A stretch of DNA of 64,000 nucleotides from Auricularia sp. M13 (taxonomy: Eukaryota > Basidiomycota > Agaricomycetes > Auriculariales > Auriculariaceae): assembly GCA_037042915.1 (NCBI GenBank), contig CM073203.1:744001-808000 (forward strand), in the 5' to 3' direction. Below, piece by piece: positions 22,322 to 33,518 of this stretch (its first letter is position 1; each line of letters starts with the position of its first letter). The position numbers and the translations under genes are program-made. The notes under the pieces were generated by a model. That model did not search any database and was not told the origin of the DNA. It saw nothing but the letters and a program-made list of their open reading frames with translations.

Positions 22322-23007
22322 AATTACTGTGTACTTATGTCCGGACGATCTCAAGCCACAGCCTGAGGGTCTTGCCAGTTAGTTTGTATCGTTGCATATC
22401 GCTTTGCATGGATCTCTCTCAATAATTTTTAGTTCCGTTGATGACATGGGACCGCTGCATTCCACATTCTACTAGACCTCCACCTCGTTGGCTGGAGGCG
22501 CCCGCAATAGATTGCTGATCGTTCCATTAGGCTCTGCAGCTGGACATGGTGCTCGACGTGATGGTTCCCGTCGACTATGCTCGCCACAGCATCCCCAGGG
22601 TCATTCCGTCCTGCAAGTTACATTGCCACTGTTTTGTGCTGTCTTCTTGCTGCAGTATCCATGGGTCATGGTCATGGGTCTTCATCTCAACATCATTCGC
22701 ATACTATGCGTGTAAATTTGTGACATGAGCCTGACGAGCTGACCTGACAGAAAAGGTCGATTTTGGCAACACCAAATTCCCACACGTTCCCACGGGTTCC
22801 ACGCCCATCGCCAGCGTCGGAGGTTGCAGGAGGTTTCGCAATAGGGACTGCGGTTGAGCACAGAGTAGTGTGAGTGTGATAGTCTTGGTCATTCAGTAAA
22901 CCTTGACGCATTTAGCGCACCGTAACAATTAGTCAGCGCGAGTCAAGATCCTCTGCTTCTATAAAACATCCACAGACAATACGAGAAGGAGCCGCGAATC
23001 ATTCTTA
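22322..23007. other. Intergenic region with TATA box of secreted hydrolase 1
   Basis: No gene seen. A TATAAAA at 22960-22966 lies about 45 bp before the start codon at 23008 and probably marks the promoter of the secreted hydrolase. Confidence 0.6.
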
Positions 23008-24229
23008 ATGCGCTTCTCATCGTCCATCCTGACTTTGCTTTGTGTCTCAGCCGTCGTCACGGCGCGCTGCGTGCAAAGCATCGTCCCGCTATACCTCCAC
23101 GCGCAGAACTACGATCTGAGCGACCCGACTCTCAACACCACAGTCCCAGTCTCCGGTGCCTTCGAGATCGAAGTACACTACTGCCCTCCCACCGACCCCA
23201 AGGCGGCTCGTGCGCACGCGGACACATTGCTCGTCACGGTCCCTGGTGCGACCTACGGCCCCATTTATTGGGACTTCCCCTTCCAGCCCGATACGTATAG
23301 CTTTGTCCGCTACGCCAATTCTCGCGGCTTCGCTGTTCTCAACTTTGCGCGCCTCGGTATGTCGTTCCAGTCGCAAAGTTGAGCTCTTATAGCTGACATC
23401 AATGATGCCCAAAACATGCAGGCACGCCGAGGAGCGATGGCAGCGGCGCATACCCCGATCCGCAGACGTTGCAGATTCCGTTACAGGTCGCCGCCGAGGT
23501 TCAGCTTCTAAGACTCGCGCGCCAGGGGATCATTCCCGGGGCGCGTGGCAAACGGTTCAACAAGCTTGTTGGAATTGGCCACTCGCTATCCAGCAGCATC
23601 CTTAACGGCGTCATTGTCAATGCGCCCAATTCCCTTGATGGAGCTGTGTTTACAGGGGTACGTTCAGCTGCTTTTGAAAAATCTGTCTTCACTGACGGCT
23701 TCGCGCAGTACGGACACATCCTCTCGCCTCCCTCTGGGATTGCCATCGTTCCTGCGAACCAAGCCGACGTCCCGCGTTTCGCCCATCTCCCGGATGGCTA
23801 CCTCACAACGCAGAACGCCAGCAGGGCTTCGCGCGGGCAGTTCTACGGTCCCGACGGCACGTTCGACCCCGCGGTACTCGAGTTCGATGAGGCGCACAAG
23901 GACACGGTCTCGGTCGGCGAGTTCTCCACGCTCACCACCAGTTTAGTCTCGGCCCCTCAATTCCGTGGCCATGTCCTCGCTGTCAACGGCCTCCAGGATT
24001 TCGGATGTCTCCCTCCCTCGTGCGAGGTCATCAAGGAAGAGGCACAATTCTATCCTAGCGCGCGCACCTTCGAAACGGGTGAGCATTGGAACATTCATTC
24101 TTCTGGCAGGAGTTGATAACAACCTTTGCAGCTGTCATTCCCGACTCCGGGCATGATCTGAATCTTCATCTGATTGCACCGGTGTTTTTCAAGACAGTTA
24201 TTGACTGGGCAGAAAGTCATGGATTTTGA
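23008..24229 (+). CDS. Secreted alpha/beta-hydrolase 1
   Basis: Predicted secreted esterase- or lipase-like enzyme. The start at 23008 begins a signal peptide (MRFSSSILTLLCVSAVVTA). Conserved parts are YDLSDPTLNTTVPVSG, DTLLVTVPGATYG, then after an intron the nucleophile elbow GIGHSLSSSILNG, YGPDGTFDPAVLEFDEAHKD, HVLAVNGLQDFGC and the C-terminal PDSGHDLNLHLIAP with the likely catalytic His. Ser in GHSLS, Asp in NGLQD and His in GHDLN are the probable triad; this is read from position, not tested. Exons end at 24229 (AESHGF). It is a paralogue of the gene at 32272-33518 on the other strand, with the same intron pattern. Substrate unknown. Confidence 0.85.
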
Positions 24230-24378
24230 TGTTATATTGACTCTACCTGGCATTACTCTCAGCCGAGTTCAGCTGACGAGACATCCTTATCAATTTCCTT
24301 TCAATCCTTTCGGGAGCGATTCGTCTTTTGTCATTCCTTACACGCTTCCATAATACATGTCGAGGCTCACGCCTAGTA

Positions 24379-25730
24379 TCACTCCTTCTGAGCCGCAATG
24401 GTCTTCTCCAGCAGTTCGACAGCAGCCGCGGCGGATCCCCACGACGATTGGTAGCCCTGTCCCGAATGGCTGACCCTTACTTCAGTACGGGTACGCAGAT
24501 GATCTTCGCGCAAGAAACTCACCCATAATTGTGCACGACAGGGATAGTCTTCCCTTCAGGCCTCCCCGTTGGACGCCATTCGGCCTCTAGACGGATCCCG
24601 CCCTTACGCCCTGGTCGGAAGCCGCACCCTGGCTCAATAACAAGTGCCTTCAAGTCAGCTACGGTCGGAGCTTTTCCCTCTCTCGCGGACGGAGGCGCGA
24701 GCTCTGGAGCAAGCGCCAGGCATCGTTGCAAAATATCATCCGTCACTTCTGGCTTAGGGTGCGGATACCAGTCATCGTCGTCTTTGATGCCTCCTAAAAT
24801 TACCTGCATCACGAAAAGTCAGAACACAAAATCAGGTCTCGATCCCAGCTTACGTCTCCGGTGCGGCGAGGTATAATGTATGTCCAGAGGCCGGAGACGA
24901 CACTGCTGAGAGTGCGACCGAACTTAACCCACGGTGCGCGAATGAGAACGACCTGTCCCCGGATGGGGAAGACGTCTTTATCCTCGACGCCGCCGAGGAA
25001 ACGTGCTCCGAGACCGGCACAGACGAATACTGCATCTGGAGTGGGGCCAAAGGCTCCTTGTAGAACCTGATCAATGTGCTGCACGCGTGTGCGGATGATG
25101 TGTCCGCCCTTCCCGAGGAACTTGGCGAGGAGGTAGGGGAGATACTTCGGGACGTCGATCGTCACGGTCCTGAATGTCACACCATCTTGCGCCCCTTGGA
25201 CAAGCTGGTCTCCATCCAGGTAACGGAACTAGACACGTGAGTGGATGAGGCAATTGATTGAAAGGGATTACGAATTCATGCGTACCTCGGGCATTACTTC
25301 AAGTGGATGGGGTCGCGGTCGCGGCTCAGCAAAGTATTCGGTCTGCGGCAGCCGCATGAAGCAGCCTTCGGCGTCGGATCCTGGTGCCGACATTTCCCAC
25401 ATCACTTTGAACGTCTGCCTGTCAAAATTCTGCTGGCGGAGGTCATCCACGGCCGCGAAACTGACGTGATGCGCGCCCTACGGGACCGTGAGCGGTCTCG
25501 ATGAAGCCTGCTGGAGCAGTGGACACGTACGGCCCAAGGGCTCGTGTAATGAGGCCCTTTCACATCGCCGGGAAGCGCGTCGGCGATGATCGTGACACTA
25601 TGGCCCTTCTCCTGCGCCTTGAGCGCTGTTGAAAGACCAACGACACCTGTATACCGCTTTTTGAGCTCACGCCATGAAGAGATTCGTGAGTTTTACCTGC
25701 CCCAATGACGGTTACCTGCAGCTCAGACAT
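24379..25730 (-). CDS. D-amino-acid oxidase-like FAD enzyme
   Basis: FAD-dependent oxidase of the DAAO family, which oxidises D-amino acids to keto acids with release of ammonia and peroxide. It starts MSELQVTVIGAG (25730), spliced to VVGLSTALKAQEKGHSV, giving the GxGxxG FAD motif. Then come TSPWAGAHHVSF-type sequence near 25480, PKYLPYLLAKFLGKGGHIIR, DAVFVCAGLGARFLGG, FPIRGQVVLIRAP and the conserved end VVHNYGHSGQGYQSSWG, with a splice join near 24480-24530. About six exons and 360-380 residues, normal for the family. It ends AAQKE, so no SKL-type peroxisomal signal is visible, although many family members carry one. Convergent with secreted hydrolase 1. Confidence 0.88.
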
Positions 25731-26345
25731 TACGAGAAGGCTCGAACCGCCGAAGCCTAGACTAGGATGCTTTTATATGCCGCCACAGGCAGATTCGGAC
25801 CGGTCGGCCGTTGCGCCGCAGCGCCGCCGATTGCCGGCGTGCGAATTCTGGCCCGTGTCTTCTGCATTCCAACGGGCCTTGTTCCTGTGCCCTTAACATA
25901 TATACCTTCATGTGTGTTTGGATGCATGAAACAGAGTGATAGCGCATGATCGAGAGCAATTCGCTCACACATTTTCCGCGAGAGGATTTGCTAACATGGA
26001 CCATTGGTACATGACAAGTGGCAATGTAACAGATGCATTCCCGCAGCGAGTAACCATACTCAGCTAACCTATGTATGCCATTTTCAGCCTCATTCTTGTC
26101 ACTGTCTCATTGTTTGCCCATAACTAGCAAAGAACCCAAGTCGATCGCCCACGCGGAAGGAAGGAAGGAAGGAAGGAAGGTTTCAGGCGGGGAGGTCCCA
26201 ATCAGGGACTACTGCTCCGGGCTACTACTCAGTATTAGCTCCGGACACCCACCGCAATATGGCTCGGTACCGCAAGCGAGCGCCCATGACTTGTATAAGA
26301 AAGGCGCTGGCAGTGGGGCTGGGGCTGTCCAACCGTTCCACCGTC
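25731..26345. other. Intergenic region with GGAA microsatellite
   Basis: No gene seen. Contains the (GGAA)n tract at 26155-26180 and the upstream region of the dead hydrolase that follows. Confidence 0.55.
26155..26180 (+). repeat. GGAA microsatellite
   Basis: Six and a half perfect copies of GGAA (26 bp), about 165 bp upstream of the alpha/beta-hydrolase pseudogene. Confidence 0.95.
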
Positions 26346-27165
26346 ATGTTGTATTGTACCGATCTCAATCCCGGCGGTAAAGAGACCATCGTCCTCTTGC
26401 ATGCCCTGGGCGAGGACTCGTCATTTAACACCTAGCAAGGAGACAGACCCTCTCTCTTGGTTGATTACCAATTCCTGGTACCCGACCTTCCCGGCACCGA
26501 GAATTCTCACAAGACGCCTTTCACGACGTTCAGCGAAGCTGGTCTGCGAGCTTATCACGCAGTATGCGCCTGGCAGGCTGGCGCACCTAGTAGGCTTTAA
26601 CACAGGCGGTTTGGTGGCTCTTACACTTTCCGAGCTGTTCCCCGCTCCGTGTCCAGCTGTCTAGCTATTAACATCGACTCTGACGAGGTTAATTCGCCTT
26701 TCCCGTCCATTTGGCGGGCAATCGCCTCCTTGCTTGCTGAGAACAGCACGATCATTCTCTCGTTGCTACGTCTTAGTCCATCCCCCAAACTCGCACACAC
26801 GTCTCTCTACGCCATGCTCACCCTACCGACGGATCGCGACAGGATAACGAGACGCATCCGACAAATGACTTACGAAAGAATGCGCAATTCCATCGTTGCT
26901 TACAAGGACTTCAGGTTGCGCCCTTTGCAACCTCGCACTCTGCTGCTAGTTGCGGGCAGCACCCTCGCTGTGCAGATAGCTCAGCGCTCAGCTCCGGAAC
27001 ATGGTGTCTCATGTGACAATCCTGCGGCAGGGTAACCCGAAGAGCGGGTGCGCCGCCACGTTGTGGGAGATTGACGAACAGTTCAAGTTAATGACGTCCC
27101 AGCGCTTTGCTGCGGTTATTGACGTCTGGGTGAAGGGCGAGGGGAGAGTTCGGGGATGTGCGAGC
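26346..27165 (+). pseudogene. Inactivated alpha/beta-hydrolase gene
   Basis: Hydrolase-fold landmarks appear in order but in changing frames: ETIVLLHALGEDSSFNT followed by an in-frame TAG; the same frame continues with FLVPDLPGTENSHKTPF; a frameshift then leads to LVCELITQYAPGRLAHL and VGFNTGGLVALTLSE; another shift leads to IWRAIASLLAENSTI, RTLLLVAG and RQGNPKSGCAATLWEI. In the family the elbow reads G-x-S-x-G; here the nucleophile Ser is Asn (GFNTG). No splice pairs remove the TAG, and an intron that could absorb the first shift would delete conserved sequence. At least one nonsense and two frame changes plus loss of the nucleophile make this a pseudogene. Confidence 0.75.
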
Positions 27166-27382
27166 TACAAACAGTCGCAGGAGATACTGAGCAGGACCGA
27201 CATCTCACCAGGAGCTCTAGGCGGTGTATGTGCCAGAGTCCTGGTACGCTGTAGTTTTCTCGTTCTCCAGCAGCGCGAGTATTGGGACCTGATTGTAAAG
27301 TCTGCACAGCCTCCTGGAGTCTATTGTGGACGAGAAATACATCCTCGCACTTGCACATTCAGATCCTGAATTCTCTTGTATT

Positions 27383-28454
27383 CTAGTAGGTAAACTTGCG
27401 CTGCTGCAAAAGCTTGTACGCCTCCTTGGTACCCTCGTCGATACTCTCCTGCGGCAGTCCCAGGGTTTCGTTAGCGAGGCCATGGCGGCTATGATCGCCT
27501 TCGCCCGTAGGAAAGAAGAGACGACTGTAGAACATCCTCTGGAACGCGTTCATGTCGCCTGTCTTCATGGCCTCGCGCGCTTCCTGGTAGCGCTCCTGGG
27601 ACTTGACATGCTTGATCGTCCAGTCCATCTCCGCGGTATCGGAAACGCGCAGGACACTCGCGAACAGGTCCTTCTGGCTGACGACGAAGCTGGAGACGTA
27701 CACGCACTTGTTTGCCCAGGTTTCCAGCGTTGGCGCCGTGTCGTTGGCGCCGTCCGGAAAACGCTTGAGGCTAAGGAGACGCGCAACGGCACGGCCGCAC
27801 TGGTCCCATGTGCTCATCGCGACCTTCACCTCGCCCTCGTCGAAGAAGGTCATCTCCTTCTTCTCTACATCGATGCCGCACCGGTCAGGCCCGCCGAGCA
27901 GTGACCACTCGTACCAGACTCCGCATCCAAGGAGGACCCATTTGCTCACGCCAAGAGACTCGATCTCCGAGAGGGCAGGTGCCACGGCTCTGCCGACGAG
28001 AACGTCCTCCATAAGCTTTTGGTTGAGCGGATCAGGCCCGTATACGTTGGGCATGACGTAGGCGACACCCGCAGCGGCAGCCGCGCGGATGAGCTTGCTT
28101 TGCGTGTCTGGCGGCGCTGCTACGCCTAGGGTGATTATAAGGAATTGCTGGCCTTTCAGCGCCTCAGTGAGTGAGGCGAAGTCGTCGTAGTTGACGGTCA
28201 CGGAGTGAACACCCGAGGGCAGCGTGGAGCTGCTGCCCTGGCGTGTTAGGGCTGTGATGCTGTGTTTGCCGGTCTTGAGGAGGTCTTTGACGAAATAGCC
28301 ACCAATATTCCCGCCCGCCTACAACAGCGAATAATCATGTCAGAGTCTGGGAAGTCAATCGGTGCATAGACGATGCGCTTACACCAACAATGGCGACCTT
28401 CTCAATACGATTAATGAAGCCTGCACGTTGGTTGGTAGAGTAGTTGGGCGACAT
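27383..28454 (-). CDS. NmrA-like / isoflavone-reductase-like NAD(P)-binding protein
   Basis: Atypical short-chain dehydrogenase. Exon 1 starts at 28454 (MSPNYSTNQRAG, then EKVAIVG) and is spliced to AGGNIGGYFVKDLL, forming the dinucleotide-binding glycine motif. The long second exon carries LTEALKGQQFLIITLG, AGVAYVMPNVYGPDP, VSKWVLLGCGVWYEWSL and the C-terminal LLQQRKFTY. About 335 residues, one intron of about 64 bp. NmrA-type members either reduce small aromatic compounds or act as redox-sensing regulators; which applies here cannot be read from sequence. Confidence 0.87.
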
Positions 28455-28927
28455 GTTGATATGACTGGATAGCAAGAAGGGTACGTGCCCTTTTAAAGAA
28501 ATGTGCATGCGCTTGCGTAGGCATGTTGCTGACAGAAATGACAGCGCAAGAGCTGACCAATGAGCTTCGCAGTGCGGTGAAGAAATGGAGGATTGGTAAT
28601 AGAGCGCTGGCGCGCAGCGTATTCGTGAATAGGCTGCGAAGGTATGCTGCCTGTTTGGCCATGGTTGCATGCGCCGGAAAAGCTGTCGCACTGCGACGGA
28701 GGCTCGGGAGCAGTTGCTAGAAGAGTGAGGCAGCCGGGCTAGCATCGAATGTGGAGTGCTTTGCGTCGGCCGTCGTCGGTAGAGAATGGCCGCATCGAGA
28801 GGCGGGCGAAGTCGTTGCGCGTGAGAGCGACGGGTCAAAGATAGAGAAGGGCCCTCGAGACGGCGAAAGGCAAACAGTAAGTGCATAGACGTCTGGATGG
28901 CAGGTATCCAGAGAGCGGTCGCATTAT
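28455..28927. other. Intergenic region between NmrA-like gene and DPH5
   Basis: 473 bp upstream of the NmrA-like gene and downstream of DPH5. No gene supported; the open frame extending the NmrA-like coding region upstream lacks family resemblance. Confidence 0.5.
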
Positions 28928-30025
28928 TCAGTCAAGCGGACATTTGTATACATCCTGAGCCACAGCACGCCAGCTCGCGGTGTCCAGAGCGAACTGCTCG
29001 GCGTATTCCACCTCAAGTGGATGCAGGCGCTTTCCGATAAGCACAAGAGAATGCAAGGGTTCGCCGAACGTTTCTGCTGGCGCGTCTAACAGCTGTTGAA
29101 GCGTACCTGCGACGATACGCTCGCGGTCAGGCCCACCGCCCACGCGCGACAGCGCGATTGCTAGCGTTTTGTCGCCCACAAGGATACCCTGTCCGCGAGT
29201 CTCTTCGGTCTCTAGAAGCTGAGAGACGGCGAGTGGTATGGACATGTACCGAGGCGGCTCGTAGATTTTTCGCCCCCTGCAGACTGATCAACTTCCGGCT
29301 CGTAAATGAGCTAAAAGGACGAACCTTGCAAGATTTTCCTCAGACTGCTCTTTCACTTTGATGTCGAGTAACAGCAAAGTGTGTAATCCGAGACCGACGT
29401 TCTCTGCGACGCGATCGTAGAACGAGTCCGGTTTCCAGGTCTCCGTGAAGAATACAAGCGACACTGTCTGCCCGAAGTTGTAGAGTTGCAGTCCGCAGGC
29501 GCCAGCAGCGTTCATGATGGAGGCATTGTGAACGATTTGGGTGCGTATGCCTGATGCGCGTGCACGTAGCAGCATGTCTGTGTGCGTGGTCGCACTGGCC
29601 AAATGTCAATGGAGTTGTAGGGTTACCGCTCTTCAACTCTGGGACGAACCTACCCAAGAGGGTCGCCAACGACGAGCAGTGCGACATCGATCGTGTCGGC
29701 GCCAGCGAGGATGTCATCGCTGCCGGTCTCGACGAGGTCGCGATCAGCCACAATCAGCTCTTTGCCGTAGAATTCTTCCTTAACCACCGTTTTCAGTCAA
29801 TCCAGATACAGGATGAAGAATCTTTGCGTACGAGCTTGGACTTATCGACCATTAGGATACTCGTGTATGCCTCAAGATAAACGCGTGCGCAATTTTTGAC
29901 GATCTGGGTCATGGCGGCCGCGATCAACCACTATGACTGCTACACAAAAGTAAAATGTGTACCTGGAGGCCGCGCACGGTAATGTCGCGCTCATCAGACA
30001 ATCCGAGGCCGATAATGTAAAACAT
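28928..30025 (-). CDS. DPH5: Diphthine methyl ester synthase
   Basis: S-adenosylmethionine-dependent methyltransferase in the synthesis of diphthamide on elongation factor 2, in the cytosol. It starts [20 protein letters not shown] (30025), the family hallmark, then [40 protein letters not shown], and after an intron [37 protein letters not shown] and [18 protein letters not shown]. The C-terminus ends VYKCPLD. About 290 residues in about five exons, the usual size. Its start codon is 104 bp from that of the divergent F-box-like gene, so the two share a very short promoter. Confidence 0.93.
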
Positions 30026-30129
30026 CGTGGTGGTGAGCAGAGACTCGGAAGCAACGCTACAATAAGCACGGCAGCGGCCGAATGACGCGACGCAACTCTT
30101 GTCCTCAACCACTCACTTGCGCGTCCAAA

Positions 30130-31943
30130 ATGGCCGCGCCCAGCTCGCCAGGGCATGGCTTACTGGGGCTACCGGTCGATATTTTCCTGCTAATAACGCA
30201 GCATCTGGACATGCACGACTATTACGCGCTCTGCGGGGTGAGCAGATTGCACAAGCCGTTGCACGCAGCCTGCTGAATTACTCGTAGACGTGTAAAAGTC
30301 TTCAGCAGTATAAGGACGAGCCATCGCAATGGCTCGAGCACGCGCAGGCCATGCTGAACAAGCGGCCACTGCCCATAGCGCCCAGCGACTCGCTGGACCG
30401 GTTGTCATTTCTGGACATGCGCCAGGCCCTCAACCGTGCCGCCGACCTCGAGGCCAATTGGTCGCGCCCAGACGGCGCACAGCTGCGCTCGGCGCGCTGC
30501 TTCAATATCAGGGGCGGCCCGTTGGTTGAGCTTCTCACCATCCTACCTACAGCTCGCCATGTCATTACGTCCAAGCCGGACGGCGAGCTCGCGTGCTGGG
30601 ATCTCCATACGGGGGATTGCATTGCGTCCTGGCCATTTGGTCCATGGGATCGTGTCGTGCAATGTCGGCCCGTCGACAAGGGCAGCGCATGCATGTTGAT
30701 CGTCCAAGTAACAGAAGCCGGGTGCGTATTTCCGGAATTCAATACAATACGGTGGCGAGGGGCGAAATACGCAGTTGTTGGAGTGGTGGTCTCTGCCTGC
30801 ATCCTACCTCGCCCGCCATTATGGATCCTACTTAACGACTTCGCCATGTGGCTAATTCTCCCTGTTCATAGCGGGAATGTACAGTTCGAGCTTCTACGCC
30901 TTCAGTTTGAGGTCGGCAACGACGAATCGGTGTCAGGCAGGTTCTCCTCGCAGCTCAAATTCACCGCACCGCACCATCAAATCGCGGACATGTCGCTCAG
31001 CGAAGATGTCATCACGATTCTCACTGTGAGCGACGAGCGCACGGCCTCCGTCACTTTTCTCAACTGGCGCACGCGATCCTTCATCAGCGGCCTAACCTCG
31101 ATCCCCATCGTGAGTATCCCATCCCGGTATCTTATCGCGGTGGCAATGCACTGACGGTGACCGATGTAGCCCGACGATTGGCATCTCGCCGCGCCACTGT
31201 TCACGCTGCTCAGCCCGGACTCGTTCAATGTTATCCTGGACAACACCTGGCACCCGACCATCCACACCTTCAGCAACGACCTTCTCTTCGTCAGTCTCCC
31301 CTCGTCGCTGGGCGTCACTGTCGTGCTTCCGCCTGTGCCAGAGCGCGAAATGAAGTTCGTGAACAACACCGACCAAGTGAGTTGGCCAAATTCACATCGA
31401 GTTTCATACTCATGCTGGATGCAGTTCCTCAACTGGGAGCCACATTCGAGCCTCGCGCACCGGAAGTGGGACACCGCGCTCCGCGGCGGCACGCCGCATC
31501 TCGCGCGGCCGCTGTCGGACTTCCGCACGTTCGAGCGCGACGGCAAGGTCGTGCTCGCGCACAACATGCTCCCGCTGCCGTACGACGCCAGCGCGCCGCC
31601 GCAGGCGCGCACGTTCTACGCGCCGTTCGAGGTGCTCGGCGTCGAAGGCGCGCCGGAGCTGCGGCCCGCGCTCGTCATCGCCGAGAGCAAGTACGCGCTG
31701 TACATCGAGCGCCTGCCCGGCGACGCGGAGGAGCGCTGCGTCCTGCGCGCGTGTGCGTATCCGACGGACGAGATGCGCGCGCGCAAGGAGGCGCCGGAGT
31801 GGTACACCCGCGAACTCGTGCGGACGCTGCATGTCCCCGAGGGCCTCGATTTGCGGCTTGCGTGCGACCTTGCGCTCAACGAAGCGTATGGCGTGGTGGT
31901 GGTCTCGCTTAGCGACGGGCGGATGTGGGTGTTGCAGTACTAA
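30130..31943 (+). CDS. F-box-like protein with beta-rich C-terminal region
   Basis: The start at 30130 is followed at once by an F-box-like segment (LPVDIFLLITQHLDMHDYYA), cut by an intron. Downstream lie beta-rich repeats (KPDGELACWDLHTGDCIASW, RTASVTFLNWRTRSFISGL, VFSNDLLFVSLPSS-like sequence, YGVVVVSLSDGRMWVLQY to the stop at 31943). The WDLHTGDC element looks like a WD-type blade. The layout resembles the gene at 20230-22321, although identity is low by eye. Probably an SCF adaptor; target unknown. Introns lie near 30240-30300, 30720-30865, 31110-31170 and 31377-31425. Confidence 0.78.
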
Positions 31944-32271
31944 TTTGCCTCCCGAACAGTCTCAGAACAGTCTCCTATCACACTGTATTACTTGTCGTGT
32001 TAATGCCTTCTGCGAGTCAACCTCTCAGATGTGCTCATCATTATAGATCCAGTCAATATAGCACATGTACTTGGATCATACGCACGTCGGCAGTGACCGC
32101 TTTCTGGTTATGCTGCGCGGGACAGCGTCGGAAGTCCGCACGATCTCCGGAAAAAAAGAATGTATTACTGTATTATCTCAGAAAGACACTGAGTAACGAA
32201 GATTTGGGACTAGGCGCAGGACTGTAATGAGTGTATTTCTTGATTGAGTTCAATTGGCGGATTCCAGTTAA
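31944..32271. other. Convergent intergenic gap
   Basis: 328 bp between the tails of the F-box-like gene and secreted hydrolase 2. No gene seen. Confidence 0.5.
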
Positions 32272-33518
32272 TCAGAAGCCATGGCGCTCCAGCCAAGAGA
32301 CAACGGTATTGAAGAACTCCGGAGCAATGTAGTGCAGGTTCAAGTCGTGTCCCGAGTTCTGGATCACAGCTGCACACATCCATAGTCAGAACCAAGAACG
32401 CAACCTTCTGGGCTATCGGAGAATCAGACTAGTACTCACCCGTCTCAAAGGTGCGGGCATTCGGATACGCCTTGGCCTCTTCTCGAATACTCTCGCACGC
32501 CGGCGGGACGCACGCGAAGACGTCGTCGAGCCCGTTCGCCGCGAGGACGTGGCCGCGGAAGCGCGGCGCGGGCTGGACGAACGCGGCGATGGTGTGCCAC
32601 TCGCCCTGCGAGACGAGGTCCTTGTGCGCCTCGTCGAACGCGAGCACCGCGGGGTCGAACGTGCCGTCGGGCCCGTAGAACGCGCCGCGCCCGTCGCGGG
32701 TGGCGTCCACCGTCGTCAGGTAGCCCGCCGGCAGGCCCGCGAAGCGCGGGATGTCCGTCTCGCTCGCGGGGATGCCGGGGAAGACGGGGGGCGGGGGGAG
32801 GACGTGGCCGAACTGTTCGAATTCGAAATAGACGGTGAGTCGCTGTGGGGGTGGGCTGAAGAGGAGAGAGAGGCGTACACCGGTGAAGACTGCGCCGTCC
32901 AACACATGCGGATCCGTGTTGAGGACGCCGTTGAGGATGGTGCTGGAGAGCGAGTGGCCGAGACCGACGAGCTTTGTGTACCGCTTCCCCGCGGAGCCGG
33001 GAATGGCGCCCTTGCGCGCGAGTTTCGCGAGCTCGACCTCGGACGCGACTTGCAGCCCGACTTGAAGTACCTTCTCAGGGTCGGGATGGTCGCTGCGTCC
33101 GGAGCCTATCCCGGGGATCGTGTCAACACCGACGTGGCAAACAAAGGAAAAGAACACTGAGATTCCGAAGTTGAGAGTCACAACACTTACCGATCCGCGC
33201 GACGTTGAGGACCGCAAATCCGCGCGCGTTCGCATAGCGCACAAAGTTGTTCGTCTCGGGCTTGAAGGGGAAATTCCAGTACTCCGTGCCGTACGTGGAC
33301 CCGGGGAGCGAAATCAGCAGCGTGTCTGCATGCGTCGCGTTTCGAGTCGTCGGCGGGCAAAACTGCACCTCGACCTTGAACGTGCCGGAGACGGGGTACG
33401 TCGTGTTGAGGCTCGTGTCGCTGAGATCGTAGTTTGTCGCGGAGAGGCGCAGCGGGACGAGCGTGTCGACGCATGTGTTGGCTGCGAGAACCAATGATGC
33501 GAGCTGCGCTTGGAGCAT
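32272..33518 (-). CDS. Secreted alpha/beta-hydrolase 2, paralogue of 23008-24229
   Basis: The start at 33518 (MLQAQLASLVLAANTCVDT) gives a short signal peptide. Conserved stretches parallel copy 1: YDLSDTSLNTTYPVSG, HADTLLISLPGSTYG, LVGLGHSLSSTILNGVL, YGPDGTFDPAVLAFDEAHKD, GHVLAANGLDDVFACVPP and QNSGHDLNLHYIAP, ending ERHGF at 32272. The likely triad is Ser in GHSLS, Asp in NGLDD and His in GHDLN. Introns fall at the same points as in copy 1. A TATA-like element (GCATAAAA) lies roughly 100 bp upstream. Coding GC is clearly higher than in copy 1. Confidence 0.86.

Noticed and set aside
27326-27904. 192-codon plus-strand frame
   Set aside because: Antisense shadow of the NmrA-like gene.
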